Assembly (NCBI GenBank): GCA_965212005.1 | Contig: OZ243038.1 | Location: 2,294,001 to 2,358,000, forward strand | DNA from: G965212005 sp965212005 | Lineage (GTDB): Bacteria; Pseudomonadota; Gammaproteobacteria; Porifericomitales; Porifericomitaceae | Reading direction: 5' to 3' | DNA length: 64,000 nt | Shown: positions 9,310 to 17,624 of the stretch, one piece after another | Position numbering within the stretch: the stretch's first letter is position 1 | Layout: each line of letters opens with the position of its first letter | Notes under the pieces: generated by a model | Databases searched by the model: none | Seen by the model: only the letters and a program-made list of their open reading frames with translations | Told to the model about the DNA's origin: nothing | Translations under genes and position numbers: made by a program

Positions 9310-9711
9310 GGGTAAAATACTTCGATGATTATAACCGGGAAGGCCTTGGCCCCGCGGGTGCTCCGGGCGCTGGAGGGGATCATTGAATGGCATGGCTGCT
9401 CTGCTGCGATACGCTGCGACAATGGGCTCGAATATGTCGGCCGTTTATGCACCGAATGAGCCGGGAAGCGCGCGCGGCATTGGCCTGCCATTCATCCAAC
9501 CGGGAAAGCCACAGCAGAATGCCTATGTGGAACGCTACAACCGGACAGTCAGATATGACTTTCTGAACCAGAATATCTTTGAACCATCACCTAGGTACAG
9601 GGGGCAGCCACAGTCCGGCTCTGGACTTACAACAATGAACGGCCCAATATGGCCATCGGAGGCATAACGCCGAAGCAGAAACTGGCAATGGATATGTCCA
9701 TCGCCGCTTAA
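9310..9711 (+). pseudogene. IS3-family transposase orfB, C-terminal fragment (different subgroup)
   Basis: Pieces in shifting frames resemble the end of an IS3-type integrase domain: DDYNREGLG, then ALEGIIEWHG and CDNGLEYVG, then FIQPGKPQQNAYVERYNRTV and IGGITPKQKLAMDMSIAA to TAA at 9709-9711. It is not derived from the IS407-like element found elsewhere in the window. About 190 bases without recognisable coding content follow. Confidence 0.75.
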
Positions 9712-9901
9712 CCGTTCTACTTTCAATATCTCCTGAATATGGGGGTGTTCCCGAAGGCCCCCCGAAGAGCACGCCTGTCTTAGGGGTCGAAGTGATGCTC
9801 ACCCGCGAGCGAGTGCCCGGGGGCGGATTCGGACTCTTCAATCGGGATGTTCTCTACCCACGACATCAGGCTTACACCCGCCTTTGCCAGAATTCGGCGA
9901 C

Positions 9902-10078
9902 TTACCTTGAGGTGTCCACCTTCATTCCGGCAACACGGGGGATAGCAGCGAGGAGGCCTCGGAAGACAACATCGCAGGGGTACGGGTAGTTGGCACCACC
10001 CTCGTGGTCAAGAAACGCCACACGCTCATCCGTTTCTGGGTAAGACGCTTTGACATTCGCTTTTCTATTTATTTTCAT
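9902..10078 (-). CDS. Short hypothetical protein (58 codons), possibly truncated
   Basis: Starting at ATG 10078, three bases after the stop of the upstream pseudogene, the frame encodes MKINRKANVKASYPETDERV and ends KVDTS. The segment LLAAIPRVAGMKV resembles a helix found in various uncharacterised envelope proteins, but the match is weak. It may be the start of a larger gene cut off at 9902. Confidence 0.35.
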   Translation of the reverse strand: MKINRKANVKASYPETDERVAFLDHEGGANYPYPCDVVFRGLLAAIPRVAGMKVDTSR

Positions 10079-10080
10079 TT

Positions 10081-10379
10081 TTATACGTAATTAGACAATA
10101 GAATGGGCTTTTCATCTTTAAGGAATGGGGGCAATAGGGGCGTTTGATCTTTAAGAAATGAACAACTACGCTGGATTTCTCCTGCAATTAAGGCGCAAGA
10201 ATTTAATGAATTGCATGGAGGGCGTGTGGCAGGGCTAACATTACGACATCATCTCGCCAATTGTTCTGCCTTTTCTTTACCAATTTCGATCTCACAGCTT
10301 TCACTGCCAGCGTTCACATTTAATGTGAGAGCGCCGAACATAGTAATACAAAAAGTATATTCCTAAATATTGTGGTCAT
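10081..10379 (-). pseudogene. Cys-rich secreted cassette protein, frameshift and in-frame stop
   Basis: From ATG 10379 comes MTTIFRNILFVLLCSALS, a signal peptide. After a frame change the text continues LNVNAGSESCEIEIGKEKAE, a TGA, then CRNVSPATRPPCNSLNSC and EIQRSCSFL. The SPATRPPCN..NSC signature is shared with small uncharacterised proteins common in Acinetobacter and related genera (recalled, not searched). It lies just beyond the attC at 10404-10498, so it is a minus-strand cassette. Confidence 0.5.
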
Positions 10380-10403
10380 TAATTGACTCATATTATCGTG
10401 ATT

Positions 10404-10498
10404 TCTAACGCAATGCTGAGCCACGCTTGACGGCGACGACTGAAGCGACAGCGAAAGAAGGAGCGGTCAAGCGACGGACTCCAACATTTTGTTAGGTT
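10404..10498 (-). repeat. attC recombination site (minus orientation)
   Basis: Read on the minus strand it goes from AACCTAACAAAATGTTGGAG through GTCGCTTGACCGCTCC to TCAGCATTGCGTTAGA. It separates the membrane-protein cassette at 10492-10950 from the pseudogene at 10081-10379. Confidence 0.8.
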
Positions 10499-10950
10499 GC
10501 GCGTCTGGCCACAGCACGGATATGTCTCCCAAGGAGAAAGTAGAAGAGCGCAAGGAGAGAATTCGCGATCGCAACGTCCGGCCAGGTTGTGATGCCAAGG
10601 GTTCCCGCGACGGTTGCGTATACGACGAAATAAATAATAAAGACCGGAAGTACAACGAGAACTAAGAAGCGGATAGTCATTACCCATGCAAGGCTCATGT
10701 ATCGCTCAAACAGATTGATACCGTCGCGGCCGCCATTACGCACGTACAAATAGTAAGTTCCAAAGCCAACCAGTGGAACAGCTATAAGGGCATTAGCCAC
10801 ATCCATCCAGTTGTTCGTGTCCGAAATGAACGGAACGCTGACCAAACTCCAACTAATTTCGGTCGCAAGTAAGTATTTGAACTGTTCTGCAGTAGATAGC
10901 CTACCGGCAGTCAAATCGTCTTTTAGCTTTTCGATTTTCCAGAAGTACAC
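10492..10950 (-). CDS. Four-segment membrane protein, first cassette after an attI-like site
   Basis: GTG start; the 152-residue protein begins MYFWKIEKLKDDL and has membrane segments at about residues 45-65, 80-100 and 110-140. It is a homologue of the 44775-45254 product (MYFWKVESLKKN..., YIYLYVRNGGRDG versus YTYKCNGGGNGEN). Both genes are the first cassette after the same attI-like sequence. The stop codon lies in the following attC. The function is unknown. Confidence 0.75.
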   Translation of the reverse strand: MYFWKIEKLKDDLTAGRLSTAEQFKYLLATEISWSLVSVPFISDTNNWMDVANALIAVPLVGFGTYYLYVRNGGRDGINLFERYMSLAWVMTIRFLVLVVLPVFIIYFVVYATVAGTLGITTWPDVAIANSLLALFYFLLGRHIRAVARRAT

Positions 10951-10975
10951 TCGCGCACTCCAACAACCTAACTAT

Positions 10976-11067
10976 CATAGAATGACTAAGTCTAACGCAA
11001 CTAATAGATGAAATCAATTAAAGACTCTGTCATTTTCGTATTTCTTTTGGAAGTAAAACGATTCTAT
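10976..11067 (-). other. attI-like site (inverted copy)
   Basis: Read on the minus strand it contains GACAGAGTCTTTAATTGATT, TCATCTATTAGTTGCG and ATGATAGTTAGGTT. It matches 44654-44758 and 45411-45480 and ends in a GTTRRRY-type core just before the first cassette gene. The flank away from the cassette joins an IS3 end. Confidence 0.65.
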
Positions 11068-11241
11068 TGACCTTCCCCCTGTTGGGTAGCCATTCAAAGA
11101 GAGACAAAAACATCATATCATGCAGCCTCTGCCTCGAACACGGTCGGTGCCCGGTAGCCCAATGAGCTGTGTGGTCGTACATTGTTGTAGTGATGTCGCC
11201 AGTCGTTGATGATCTGCCTGGCATCATTGAGCGAGCTGAAC
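11068..11241 (-). mobile_element. IS3-family right-end fragment with the orfB C terminus
   Basis: It starts TGACCTTCCCCCTGTTGGGT and encodes, on the minus strand, the last ~40 residues of the IS407-like orfB (NARQIINDWRHHYNNVRPH...AEAA). It ends abruptly at a junction with a B-gene fragment. Confidence 0.8.
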
Positions 11242-11337
11242 TACTCTACATGGATATTATCCAAGCCGATGCCCTTGAGAGTCTATGCGAAACTGCACCA
11301 GTGCTTCGAGATCATTACCAAATAGGGCTGATTTTTC
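11242..11337 (+). pseudogene. Fragment of a B-type membrane gene
   Basis: About 95 bases match the middle of the B genes (CETAPVLRDHYQ.GLIFR). They are fused in frame to an RHS core at 11338 through the sequence GGGAAGACCAGCTC. There is no complete B gene here. Confidence 0.7.
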
Positions 11338-12793
11338 GAGGGAAGACCAGCTCTCACGCATGGAGCTGCCCAGTGGTCGGGTGGTCGAGTACAGCCGAGA
11401 CGGGGTGCGCCGCCTGCTGGGCTTGCAGGCCCAGCTCAACGGCGAGCGCCAGCCCATCGTAAGCGAGCTGCGCTACCGGGGGGATAACCGGATGCGTTCG
11501 TATCGCTACGGCAACGGTCAGCAGGACCGGCGCAGCTACGATCGACAGGGCCGTTTGCTCGTCCAGCGACTGGCCGGAGCAGAGGACCTCCAGACCGATG
11601 CGCGCAGCTACCGCTACGATGCCAACGGCAACATTGTGGAGCTGAACGGCAGCTACGAGCGCAACCGCTATGCCTACGATGCGCTGGATCGCCTGCACAG
11701 CGACCGCATTGAAGAAGAAGCCGCCCAAGGCTATACCTATGATCTGAACGGCAACCGCCTGGGGGCGCCGGTAGAAGAGGACGACACACGTTACGACTAC
11801 CTTGCTGGCAGCAATCGTCTGCAAGCCAGCGAGGAACTGCGCGGCTCGGAGGCGGCTTCCTTTGCCCCTCGGGCGGACCGGCGCCTGGAATACAACGATG
11901 CCGGACGCCTGTGGAGGCTCTACGAAGGCGAAGGAGCCGATAAGCCGCTACGCGCCGAATACATCTACAACGGTATAGGGCAACGCACTCGCAAGATCGT
12001 ACATGAGGCAGAAGGCCGCCGGCGCACCACGATCTACCACTACGATCTGCAAGGGATGCTTATCACCGAGACCCGGGCCGACGGCAGCGTGTTGCGCGAT
12101 TACCTGTGGGCCAACGCCCAGCCGGTGGCGCAGATTGATAAGCAGGCAGAGCAGGAACGGATTACCTATCTGTACCCGGACCACCTGATGACCACGCGCT
12201 TGGGGATGGACGAGATCGGGACCGTGGTCTGGCGTTGGGAAGGAGAGGCATTCGGGCAGAGTGGTGCCGAGCAGGACCCGGATGGAGACGGACGAGAGGT
12301 GATCATGCGCCTGCGTTTTCCGGGTCAATATCACGACACCGAGAGTGATCTGTACTACAACTGGAACCGTTATTATGACCCCTCTATCGGTCGTTACATT
12401 ACTTCCGATGTGATCGGATTAGAGGGAGGTATGAATACTTATGTTTATGCGAATAATAATTCGCTTAGATTCATGGACCCAATGGGAAAAGCGCCGGCCG
12501 AAGGGTATGTTGACGAAGATCCTGATATAGTAGAATACAGGGACAAACGTATAGCAAGATGCATTTCGGAAGGGAAGAAGGAAAAAGATACAGTGGTAGG
12601 TGAGAAGAAATGCAAATCTTGCTGTGGCAATTGGTTTCTTGATCCTTGGACGTTGAATCCCAAAAAGCTGAGGATACGCCTTGCATACCTAACGGGGCAC
12701 ATTAATGTCTGTAGGACCGCATGTGATAGCGCAAAACCAGTGCAAGAGCATGGGAGGTTGAAATGGGATTTCATGTTCAATGTGGAGTTTTAA
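11285..12793 (+). CDS. RHS-repeat protein with Cys-rich tip (module 1)
   Basis: The frame runs from the B-gene fragment into about 370 residues of RHS repeats, then YYDPSIGRYITSDVIGLEGG, the boundary FMDPMGKAP and a tip of about 105 residues. The tip has KCKSCCG and VCRTAC (C-x2-CC ... C-x3-C) and ends LKWDFMFNVEF. The true N terminus is missing, so export or assembly as a full RHS shell is doubtful. Genes A1 and B1 follow; the tip stop overlaps the extended A1 frame. Confidence 0.8.
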   Translation: MRNCTSASRSLPNRADFSREDQLSRMELPSGRVVEYSRDGVRRLLGLQAQLNGERQPIVSELRYRGDNRMRSYRYGNGQQDRRSYDRQGRLLVQRLAGAEDLQTDARSYRYDANGNIVELNGSYERNRYAYDALDRLHSDRIEEEAAQGYTYDLNGNRLGAPVEEDDTRYDYLAGSNRLQASEELRGSEAASFAPRADRRLEYNDAGRLWRLYEGEGADKPLRAEYIYNGIGQRTRKIVHEAEGRRRTTIYHYDLQGMLITETRADGSVLRDYLWANAQPVAQIDKQAEQERITYLYPDHLMTTRLGMDEIGTVVWRWEGEAFGQSGAEQDPDGDGREVIMRLRFPGQYHDTESDLYYNWNRYYDPSIGRYITSDVIGLEGGMNTYVYANNNSLRFMDPMGKAPAEGYVDEDPDIVEYRDKRIARCISEGKKEKDTVVGEKKCKSCCGNWFLDPWTLNPKKLRIRLAYLTGHINVCRTACDSAKPVQEHGRLKWDFMFNVEF

Positions 12794-12803
12794 TACCATA
12801 GTC

Positions 12804-13322
12804 ATGAATTGCATCAGTAGAAGAATTGCCTTTGTTACTGTGCTTTTGATATTAGCCTTGCCAGGAAGTTATCTGCTTGGATATGTTCATAATCACTTTT
12901 CCCTGTTTGGTCCTAACGATGATCTTTTTAAGGAATACGATATAGACTACTGGGATTTATATTACAATATTAGAATTGCAAATGTGCTTGATACCGAGGA
13001 TACCGGGGTTAAAAAGAATTATCGGCATTTGTGGACACGATTAGAAGATCGTTTAAGAATGTTGACCACTCTTGACAGTCGTTTTGACGATGCTGAACTT
13101 GCTGCTTCTAAACCTAGAAGATGTGCGCAGGTACGGAAGACACTCAGCTTCTATTATCAGTATCATGGCAATTATAATGTACCAGATTCCATGGAAAGCA
13201 TTACCCGTAATGCAATCTTCTACGGCCTTCATATAGGTGATATTTTCCCTAACCTTGAGAAATACTTGCAGGAGCACTGCCTCGATCCTTTCTTTGACAG
13301 TGCTGGTGAAGAAAGTAAATGA
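12804..13322 (+). CDS. Protein A1: single-pass membrane protein, putative RHS-tip partner
   Basis: I chose ATG 12804 (MNCISRRIAF) because this start is shared by all six A copies; an upstream in-frame ATG at 12780 overlaps the tip stop. Residues 8-26 form a signal anchor (FVTVLLILALPGSYLLGYV). The remaining ~145 residues are presumably periplasmic. Two blocks are almost invariant between copies: TTLDSRFDDAELAASKPRRC and, at the C terminus, LEKYLQEHC followed by PFFDSAGEE. The segments between vary. Position after the tip suggests immunity, but this is not shown. No known family is recognised. Confidence 0.8.
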   Translation: MNCISRRIAFVTVLLILALPGSYLLGYVHNHFSLFGPNDDLFKEYDIDYWDLYYNIRIANVLDTEDTGVKKNYRHLWTRLEDRLRMLTTLDSRFDDAELAASKPRRCAQVRKTLSFYYQYHGNYNVPDSMESITRNAIFYGLHIGDIFPNLEKYLQEHCLDPFFDSAGEESK

Positions 13323-13348
13323 AGAAAATTGACTTCTTGAGCGAGTAG

Positions 13349-14317
13349 ATGAATCGAGGCATAAAGTACTTCCTTATGAGTGCCGGAGGGGTATTGTTCT
13401 GCGTGGTTGCCGTTTCTTCTTATTCTGTGGGTTATTTTAGGGACTTTAACTACCTTGGTAACATCTGGGAAGACGATTGCGCGTTCCCTCCCAGCATAAC
13501 GAAGTGTAAGGACATCTTAAATCAAAATGAAGACTTCATGGACTCTGTGGACCTGATTTTAGCTGCCAGCGATGTGATAGATAGCGGGGAAAAATCGGAA
13601 AAAGTCTTCCAGCAGTCGCTCCGCGCTATTGAAGCTGAGTTTGCTTCAATAGAAGAGGGTTTCAATAAATGGGATCGTGTACGCGGATCGGGTGAAATTG
13701 CTATAGCACAGATACTCTTGTTACGCTTCGGTTCCGTTGGCCCTAAAGGTGTTTTATGCAAAGTTGTACCAGTGCTTCGAGATCATTACCAAAGAGGGCT
13801 GATTTTTCGAGAATCGGATAAACTAAAGCGTACCGATTATCCTGGCGTGTCTATGATGACCTTCCTTGATGAGTCTTGTCCCAGGAAGATGGAAGAGGAA
13901 GCCAGTTTTATGTTTTCCCCGGAACCCGAAACACCATCTGATATCGACTCTTCTTCCGACTGGTCTCCGGAAGATGTGGTGATGTCCTTATTCCTTATAA
14001 CAGACATTCTATTCTACATGATGCTTCTGATATTGAGCCTGCTTGTGATGATGCGTGTCAGCAGCGTGCAGGCATTGTTAAGCCGAGTATTACTGATATC
14101 ATTGTTGTTTTGTACAATATATGTAGCAATCGATTATGCATCCTATTTTTTCCTGTTTCCTCTTTTTGAGGAGACGACTGGGAGGATAATTGGTCCGATT
14201 GGTCCCTTCATTCCGAAATTGGACATAGGCCTGCTCTTGTCCAGTGCTTGTGTATCATCCGTTATCGGCTTGCTTTTCTATTTAAAGAACAAAGTCTCCT
14301 CACCTCTTGCTATCTAG
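13349..14317 (+). CDS. Protein B1: multi-pass membrane protein paired with A1
   Basis: 322 residues, beginning MNRGIKYFLMSAGGVLFCVV (membrane segment 1). A soluble region of about 190 residues follows, with one DVIDSGEKSEKVFQQSLRA unit and the conserved VLRDHYQRGLIFRESDKLKR. Then come about three C-terminal segments (LITDILFYMMLLILSLLVMM, LLISLLFCTIYVAIDYASYF, IGLLLSSACVSSVIGLLFYL). The gap from A1 is 26 bases, and a short in-frame tract (MKKIDFLSE*) lies between. It is always found with A. No known family is recognised. Confidence 0.8.
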   Translation: MNRGIKYFLMSAGGVLFCVVAVSSYSVGYFRDFNYLGNIWEDDCAFPPSITKCKDILNQNEDFMDSVDLILAASDVIDSGEKSEKVFQQSLRAIEAEFASIEEGFNKWDRVRGSGEIAIAQILLLRFGSVGPKGVLCKVVPVLRDHYQRGLIFRESDKLKRTDYPGVSMMTFLDESCPRKMEEEASFMFSPEPETPSDIDSSSDWSPEDVVMSLFLITDILFYMMLLILSLLVMMRVSSVQALLSRVLLISLLFCTIYVAIDYASYFFLFPLFEETTGRIIGPIGPFIPKLDIGLLLSSACVSSVIGLLFYLKNKVSSPLAI

Positions 14318-14322
14318 TGTGG

Positions 14323-14625
14323 ATGAGAGGGGCCGGGAGAGGAGCTACGAGCGCGATAGTGGCAGAAATGCTTTTCCCAAGCTGCGCTAAAATTGCTAAG
14401 GACATTGAAAGATACTTAGAGACTCAGGAGAAAGTTAAGAAGGATTCTACGGAGCAAGCTGTGCAGAAATGTCAAACGTGCTGTGGCTTTGGGTTGGTAA
14501 ACGTGGAGGGTAACTGTAGGGTTGTGTGTACTGACGCATTCGATATTTCACAAACGGATCAGCCAACTCAGTGCATGAGCATGAGGGGGTTGAAATGGAC
14601 TTTCATGTTCAATGTGGAGTTTTAA
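14323..14625 (+). CDS. Orphan Cys-rich RHS tip (alpha-1), no RHS core
   Basis: A 100-codon frame from ATG 14323, starting six bases after the B1 stop. It encodes a tip of the module family: LFPSCAKIAKDIERYLETQ, KCQTCCGFG, CRVVC and the tail MRGLKWTFMFNVEF. There is no RHS core or DPxGL boundary upstream, so it looks like a stored tip that recombination could join to a core. Nearly identical sequences occur at 37503-37820 and 39385-39714. Whether it is translated alone is unknown. Confidence 0.75.
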   Translation: MRGAGRGATSAIVAEMLFPSCAKIAKDIERYLETQEKVKKDSTEQAVQKCQTCCGFGLVNVEGNCRVVCTDAFDISQTDQPTQCMSMRGLKWTFMFNVEF

Positions 14626-14635
14626 TACCATAGTC

Positions 14636-15136
14636 ATGAATTGCATCAGGAGAAGAATTTCCTTTTTTACTGTGCTTTTGATATTTGCCTTGCCAGGAAG
14701 TTATCTGCTTGGATATGTTCATAATCACTTTTCCCTGTTTGGTCCTAACGAAGCTCTTATAGATGAATACTATAGAGACTACTGGGAGGTATGGTACAAC
14801 ATTAGAATTGCAAATTTGCTTGATATTGAGGATACCGGGGTTAAAAAGAAATATCATCCTTTGGGGAGGAGATTGTCCGAGCTTTTAAGAATTTTGACCA
14901 CTCTTGACAGTCGTTTTGACGATGCTGAACTTGCTGCTTCTAAACCTAGAAGATGTGCGCAGGTACGGAAGACACTCAGCTTCTATCATCAGTATGATAG
15001 ACCAGGTTCCACGGAACTGACCATTAATGACAGCATTACCAGTAATATAGGCAGGATTCTCCCTGACCTTGAGCAATACTTGCAGGAGCATTGCCTCGAT
15101 CCTTTCTTTGACAGTGCTGGTGAAGAAAGCAAATGA
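14636..15136 (+). CDS. Protein A2: single-pass membrane protein
   Basis: Starts MNCIRRRISFFTVLLIFALP and has the same anchor and conserved blocks as A1. It differs in three patches: after FGPN (EALIDEYYRDYWEVWYN), after DTGVKKKY (HPLGRRLSELLRIL) and after FYHQY (DRPGSTELTINDS). It follows orphan tip alpha-1 directly. Confidence 0.8.
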   Translation: MNCIRRRISFFTVLLIFALPGSYLLGYVHNHFSLFGPNEALIDEYYRDYWEVWYNIRIANLLDIEDTGVKKKYHPLGRRLSELLRILTTLDSRFDDAELAASKPRRCAQVRKTLSFYHQYDRPGSTELTINDSITSNIGRILPDLEQYLQEHCLDPFFDSAGEESK

Positions 15137-15162
15137 AGAAAATTGACTTCTTGAGCGAGTAG

Positions 15163-16116
15163 ATGAATCGAGGCATAAAGTACTTCCTTATGAGTGCCGG
15201 AGGGGTATTGTTCTGCGTGGTGGCCGTTTCTTCTTATTCTGCGGGTTATCTTAGGGACGCAGGAGGATTAGATTGTGGATGGGCGCCCGGCATATTTAAT
15301 TGTAAGTACAGCTTCAATAAACATGAAGATTCAATGGACGCTGTGGACCTGACCTTGGCGGCCATCGACGTGATAGATAGCGGAGGGGAATCGGCAGAAT
15401 TCTTCCAGCAGTTGCTCCGCGCTGATGTGATAAATGGCGGGGAAAAATCGGAAAAAGTCTTCCAGCAGTCGCTCCGCGCTATCGAAGCCAATTTGGCTTC
15501 GATAGCGGGGGTTGTCAATAAATGGGATAGCCGTGGAGCGGGCAAAATTACTATGGCACAGATACTCTACATGCATAGAATCCACGATGGTACTTTTAAC
15601 CATCTATGCAAAACTGCACCAGTGCTTCGAGATCATTACCAAAGAGGGCTGATTTTTCGAGAATCGGATAAACTAAAGCGTACCGATTATCCTGGCGTGT
15701 CTATGATGAATTTCCTTGATGAGTCTTGTCCCAGGCAGATGGAACCTGAAACACTATCTGATATCGACGCTTCTTACGACGACTGGCGGGTTTGGAAGGA
15801 AGTGTTGTCGTTAACAGACATTCTACTCTACATGATGCTTCTGATATTGAGCCTGCTTGTGATGAGGCGTGTCAGCAGTGTGCAGGCATTGTTAAGCCGA
15901 ATATTACTTATATCATTGTTGTTTTGTACAATATCTGTAGCAATCGATTATGCATCCTATTTTCTCATGTTTCCTTATTTTGAGGCGACGGAGAAGATTG
16001 GTCCCTTCGTTCCGAAATTGGACATAGGCCTGCTCTTGTCCAGTGCTTGCGGATCATCCGTTATCGGCTTTCTTTTCTATTTAAAGAACAAAGTCTCCTC
16101 ACCTCTTGCCATCTAG
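15163..16116 (+). CDS. Protein B2: multi-pass membrane protein with duplicated FQQ unit
   Basis: 317 residues with the B layout. The soluble region has two successive FQQ units (DVIDSGGESAEFFQQLLRA, then DVINGGEKSEKVFQQSLRA), where B1 has one. The C-terminal membrane segments are intact, ending NKVSSPLAI. The stop TAG is followed at once by an RHS core fragment (CGAGTCCATCACC), a recombination junction. Confidence 0.8.
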   Translation: MNRGIKYFLMSAGGVLFCVVAVSSYSAGYLRDAGGLDCGWAPGIFNCKYSFNKHEDSMDAVDLTLAAIDVIDSGGESAEFFQQLLRADVINGGEKSEKVFQQSLRAIEANLASIAGVVNKWDSRGAGKITMAQILYMHRIHDGTFNHLCKTAPVLRDHYQRGLIFRESDKLKRTDYPGVSMMNFLDESCPRQMEPETLSDIDASYDDWRVWKEVLSLTDILLYMMLLILSLLVMRRVSSVQALLSRILLISLLFCTISVAIDYASYFLMFPYFEATEKIGPFVPKLDIGLLLSSACGSSVIGFLFYLKNKVSSPLAI

Positions 16117-16994
16117 CGAGTCCATCACCCGCTACACGCTGGATGCCGAGAGCAACGTGACCGCCATGACCGACCCCAACGGAACGCAATCGAGCTCCGT
16201 CTACGACCGGGTAGATGGGCTGAGCCGTTACACCCACCGACTGCAAGGCGTGACCGAGTACGAATATGACACCCGGGATCGCATCATCCGGGTAGTAGCG
16301 CCCAACGGGGTCGTAACCGAGTACGACTACGACGTGCTGGCGCGGGTGATCGAAGAGCGCAGCCCGGACCGGGGGCCCGCTGCGCTACGAATACGACCTG
16401 GCCGATAACGTCATCGCTATCCGCGAGGGCCGGGGTATCGTGATGCGCTACCGCTACGATGCCAACGGCAACATTCTGGACCGGAACGGCAGCTACGAGC
16501 GCAACCGCTATGCCTACGATGCGCTGGCTCGCCTGCACCGCGAGCGCATGGAAGAAGAGGCCGCCATAGGCTACACTTATGATATGAACGGCAACCGCCT
16601 GAATGTGACGCAGGCAGGAGATGGCAGCCAGCGTTACGACTACCTTGCTGGCAGCAATCGTCTGCTAACCAGTGAGGAACGGCGCGGCCCGGAGGCCCCG
16701 CCCTTTGCCTCCCGAGCGGACCGGCGCCTGGAATACAACGATGCCGGATGCCTGTGGAGATTATACGAAGGTGAAGGAGCCGATAAGCCGCTACGCGCCG
16801 GATACATCTACAACGGTATGGGGCAACGCACTCGCAAGATCGTACACGAGGCAGAAGGCCGCCGGCGCACCACGCTCTACCACTATGACCTGCAAGGTAG
16901 GTTGCTCACTGAGACCGATGCAGCAGGCACAGTGCTGCGTGATTACCTGTGGACCCACGAGCAGCCCGTGGCGCAGATTGATAAGCAGGCAGAG
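16117..16994 (+). pseudogene. RHS core fragment, frameshifted and truncated
   Basis: RHS repeats (SITRYTLDAESNVTAMTD...) start right after B2. An extra G near 16373 (GACCGGGGGCCC versus GACCGGGGCCC elsewhere) shifts the frame. Repeats resume from about 16440 to QIDKQAE and end at an IS3 fragment. No tip is present. Confidence 0.85.
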
Positions 16995-17260
16995 TGACCA
17001 GCAAGGCCATGTTTTTCTGAGCACACAAAACCAAAGTAAAGCTCTGCTTCATCCAGCCTGGGAAACCAACACAGAATGCGTTTGTTGAGAGCTTCAACGG
17101 ACGCTTCCGTGACGGTTGCCTGAATCAACATTGGTTTAGATCGCTCAATGATGCCAGGCAGATCATTAACGACTGGCGACATCACTACAACAATGTGCGA
17201 CCACACAGTTCACTAGGCTATCGGGCACCGACCGTGTTCGAGGCAGAGGCTGCATGATAA
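16995..17260 (+). mobile_element. IS3-family orfB C-terminal fragment
   Basis: It matches 2607-2866 and 18993-19251, from TGACCAGCAAGGCCATGTTT to the orfB end AEAA. It lacks both element ends, so it was left by recombination, not by simple insertion. Confidence 0.85.
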
Positions 17261-17309
17261 TTAAGTGTGATCGCGCATTCGACGTTGTACAAACGGAGCT
17301 ACCAAAGCA

Positions 17310-17624
17310 GTGCGAGGCTTGAAATGGGATTTCATGTTCAATACTGTTGAAGCTGGGCTGAGGCCAGCCGATAGTTATGTCGACGGATATCTTCCTAGAC
17401 CTATTCCTGTTGAAACTGTAGATCATTCTGGAGAATCAAAGCTACCTAGTACGAGTGAAATACCTATCTCATTCCCTGTAGATGAAAAGTGTGTAAATGA
17501 ACTTATTCGTCCTGGTCAAAGCCTCGGTCTTTTTATTCCATTTTTTAATGATTGTGCTTCTTTTGTAGACGATGTTCTAGATACATGTCGTATTGAAGAA
17601 GATAAAAAAGCTAAAGATGAATGA
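17310..17624 (+). CDS. Hybrid orphan tip: KWDFMFN remnant joined to a second tip C terminus
   Basis: Bases 17262-17340 match the end of the Cys-rich tips (CGCATTCGACGTTGTACAAA, ...KWDFMFN). The frame then changes family (SYVDGYLPRPIPVETVDHSG) and ends with FNDCASFVDDVLDTC. The NDC.SFVDDV..C pattern is reminiscent of papain-like polymorphic-toxin tips, but this is tentative. A small membrane gene overlaps its stop. Confidence 0.5.
   Translation: MRGLKWDFMFNTVEAGLRPADSYVDGYLPRPIPVETVDHSGESKLPSTSEIPISFPVDEKCVNELIRPGQSLGLFIPFFNDCASFVDDVLDTCRIEEDKKAKDE

Noticed and set aside
9712..9901. Possible gene between the IS3 fragment and the 9902 ORF
   Set aside because: Only short frames without recognisable motifs or ribosome sites were seen.
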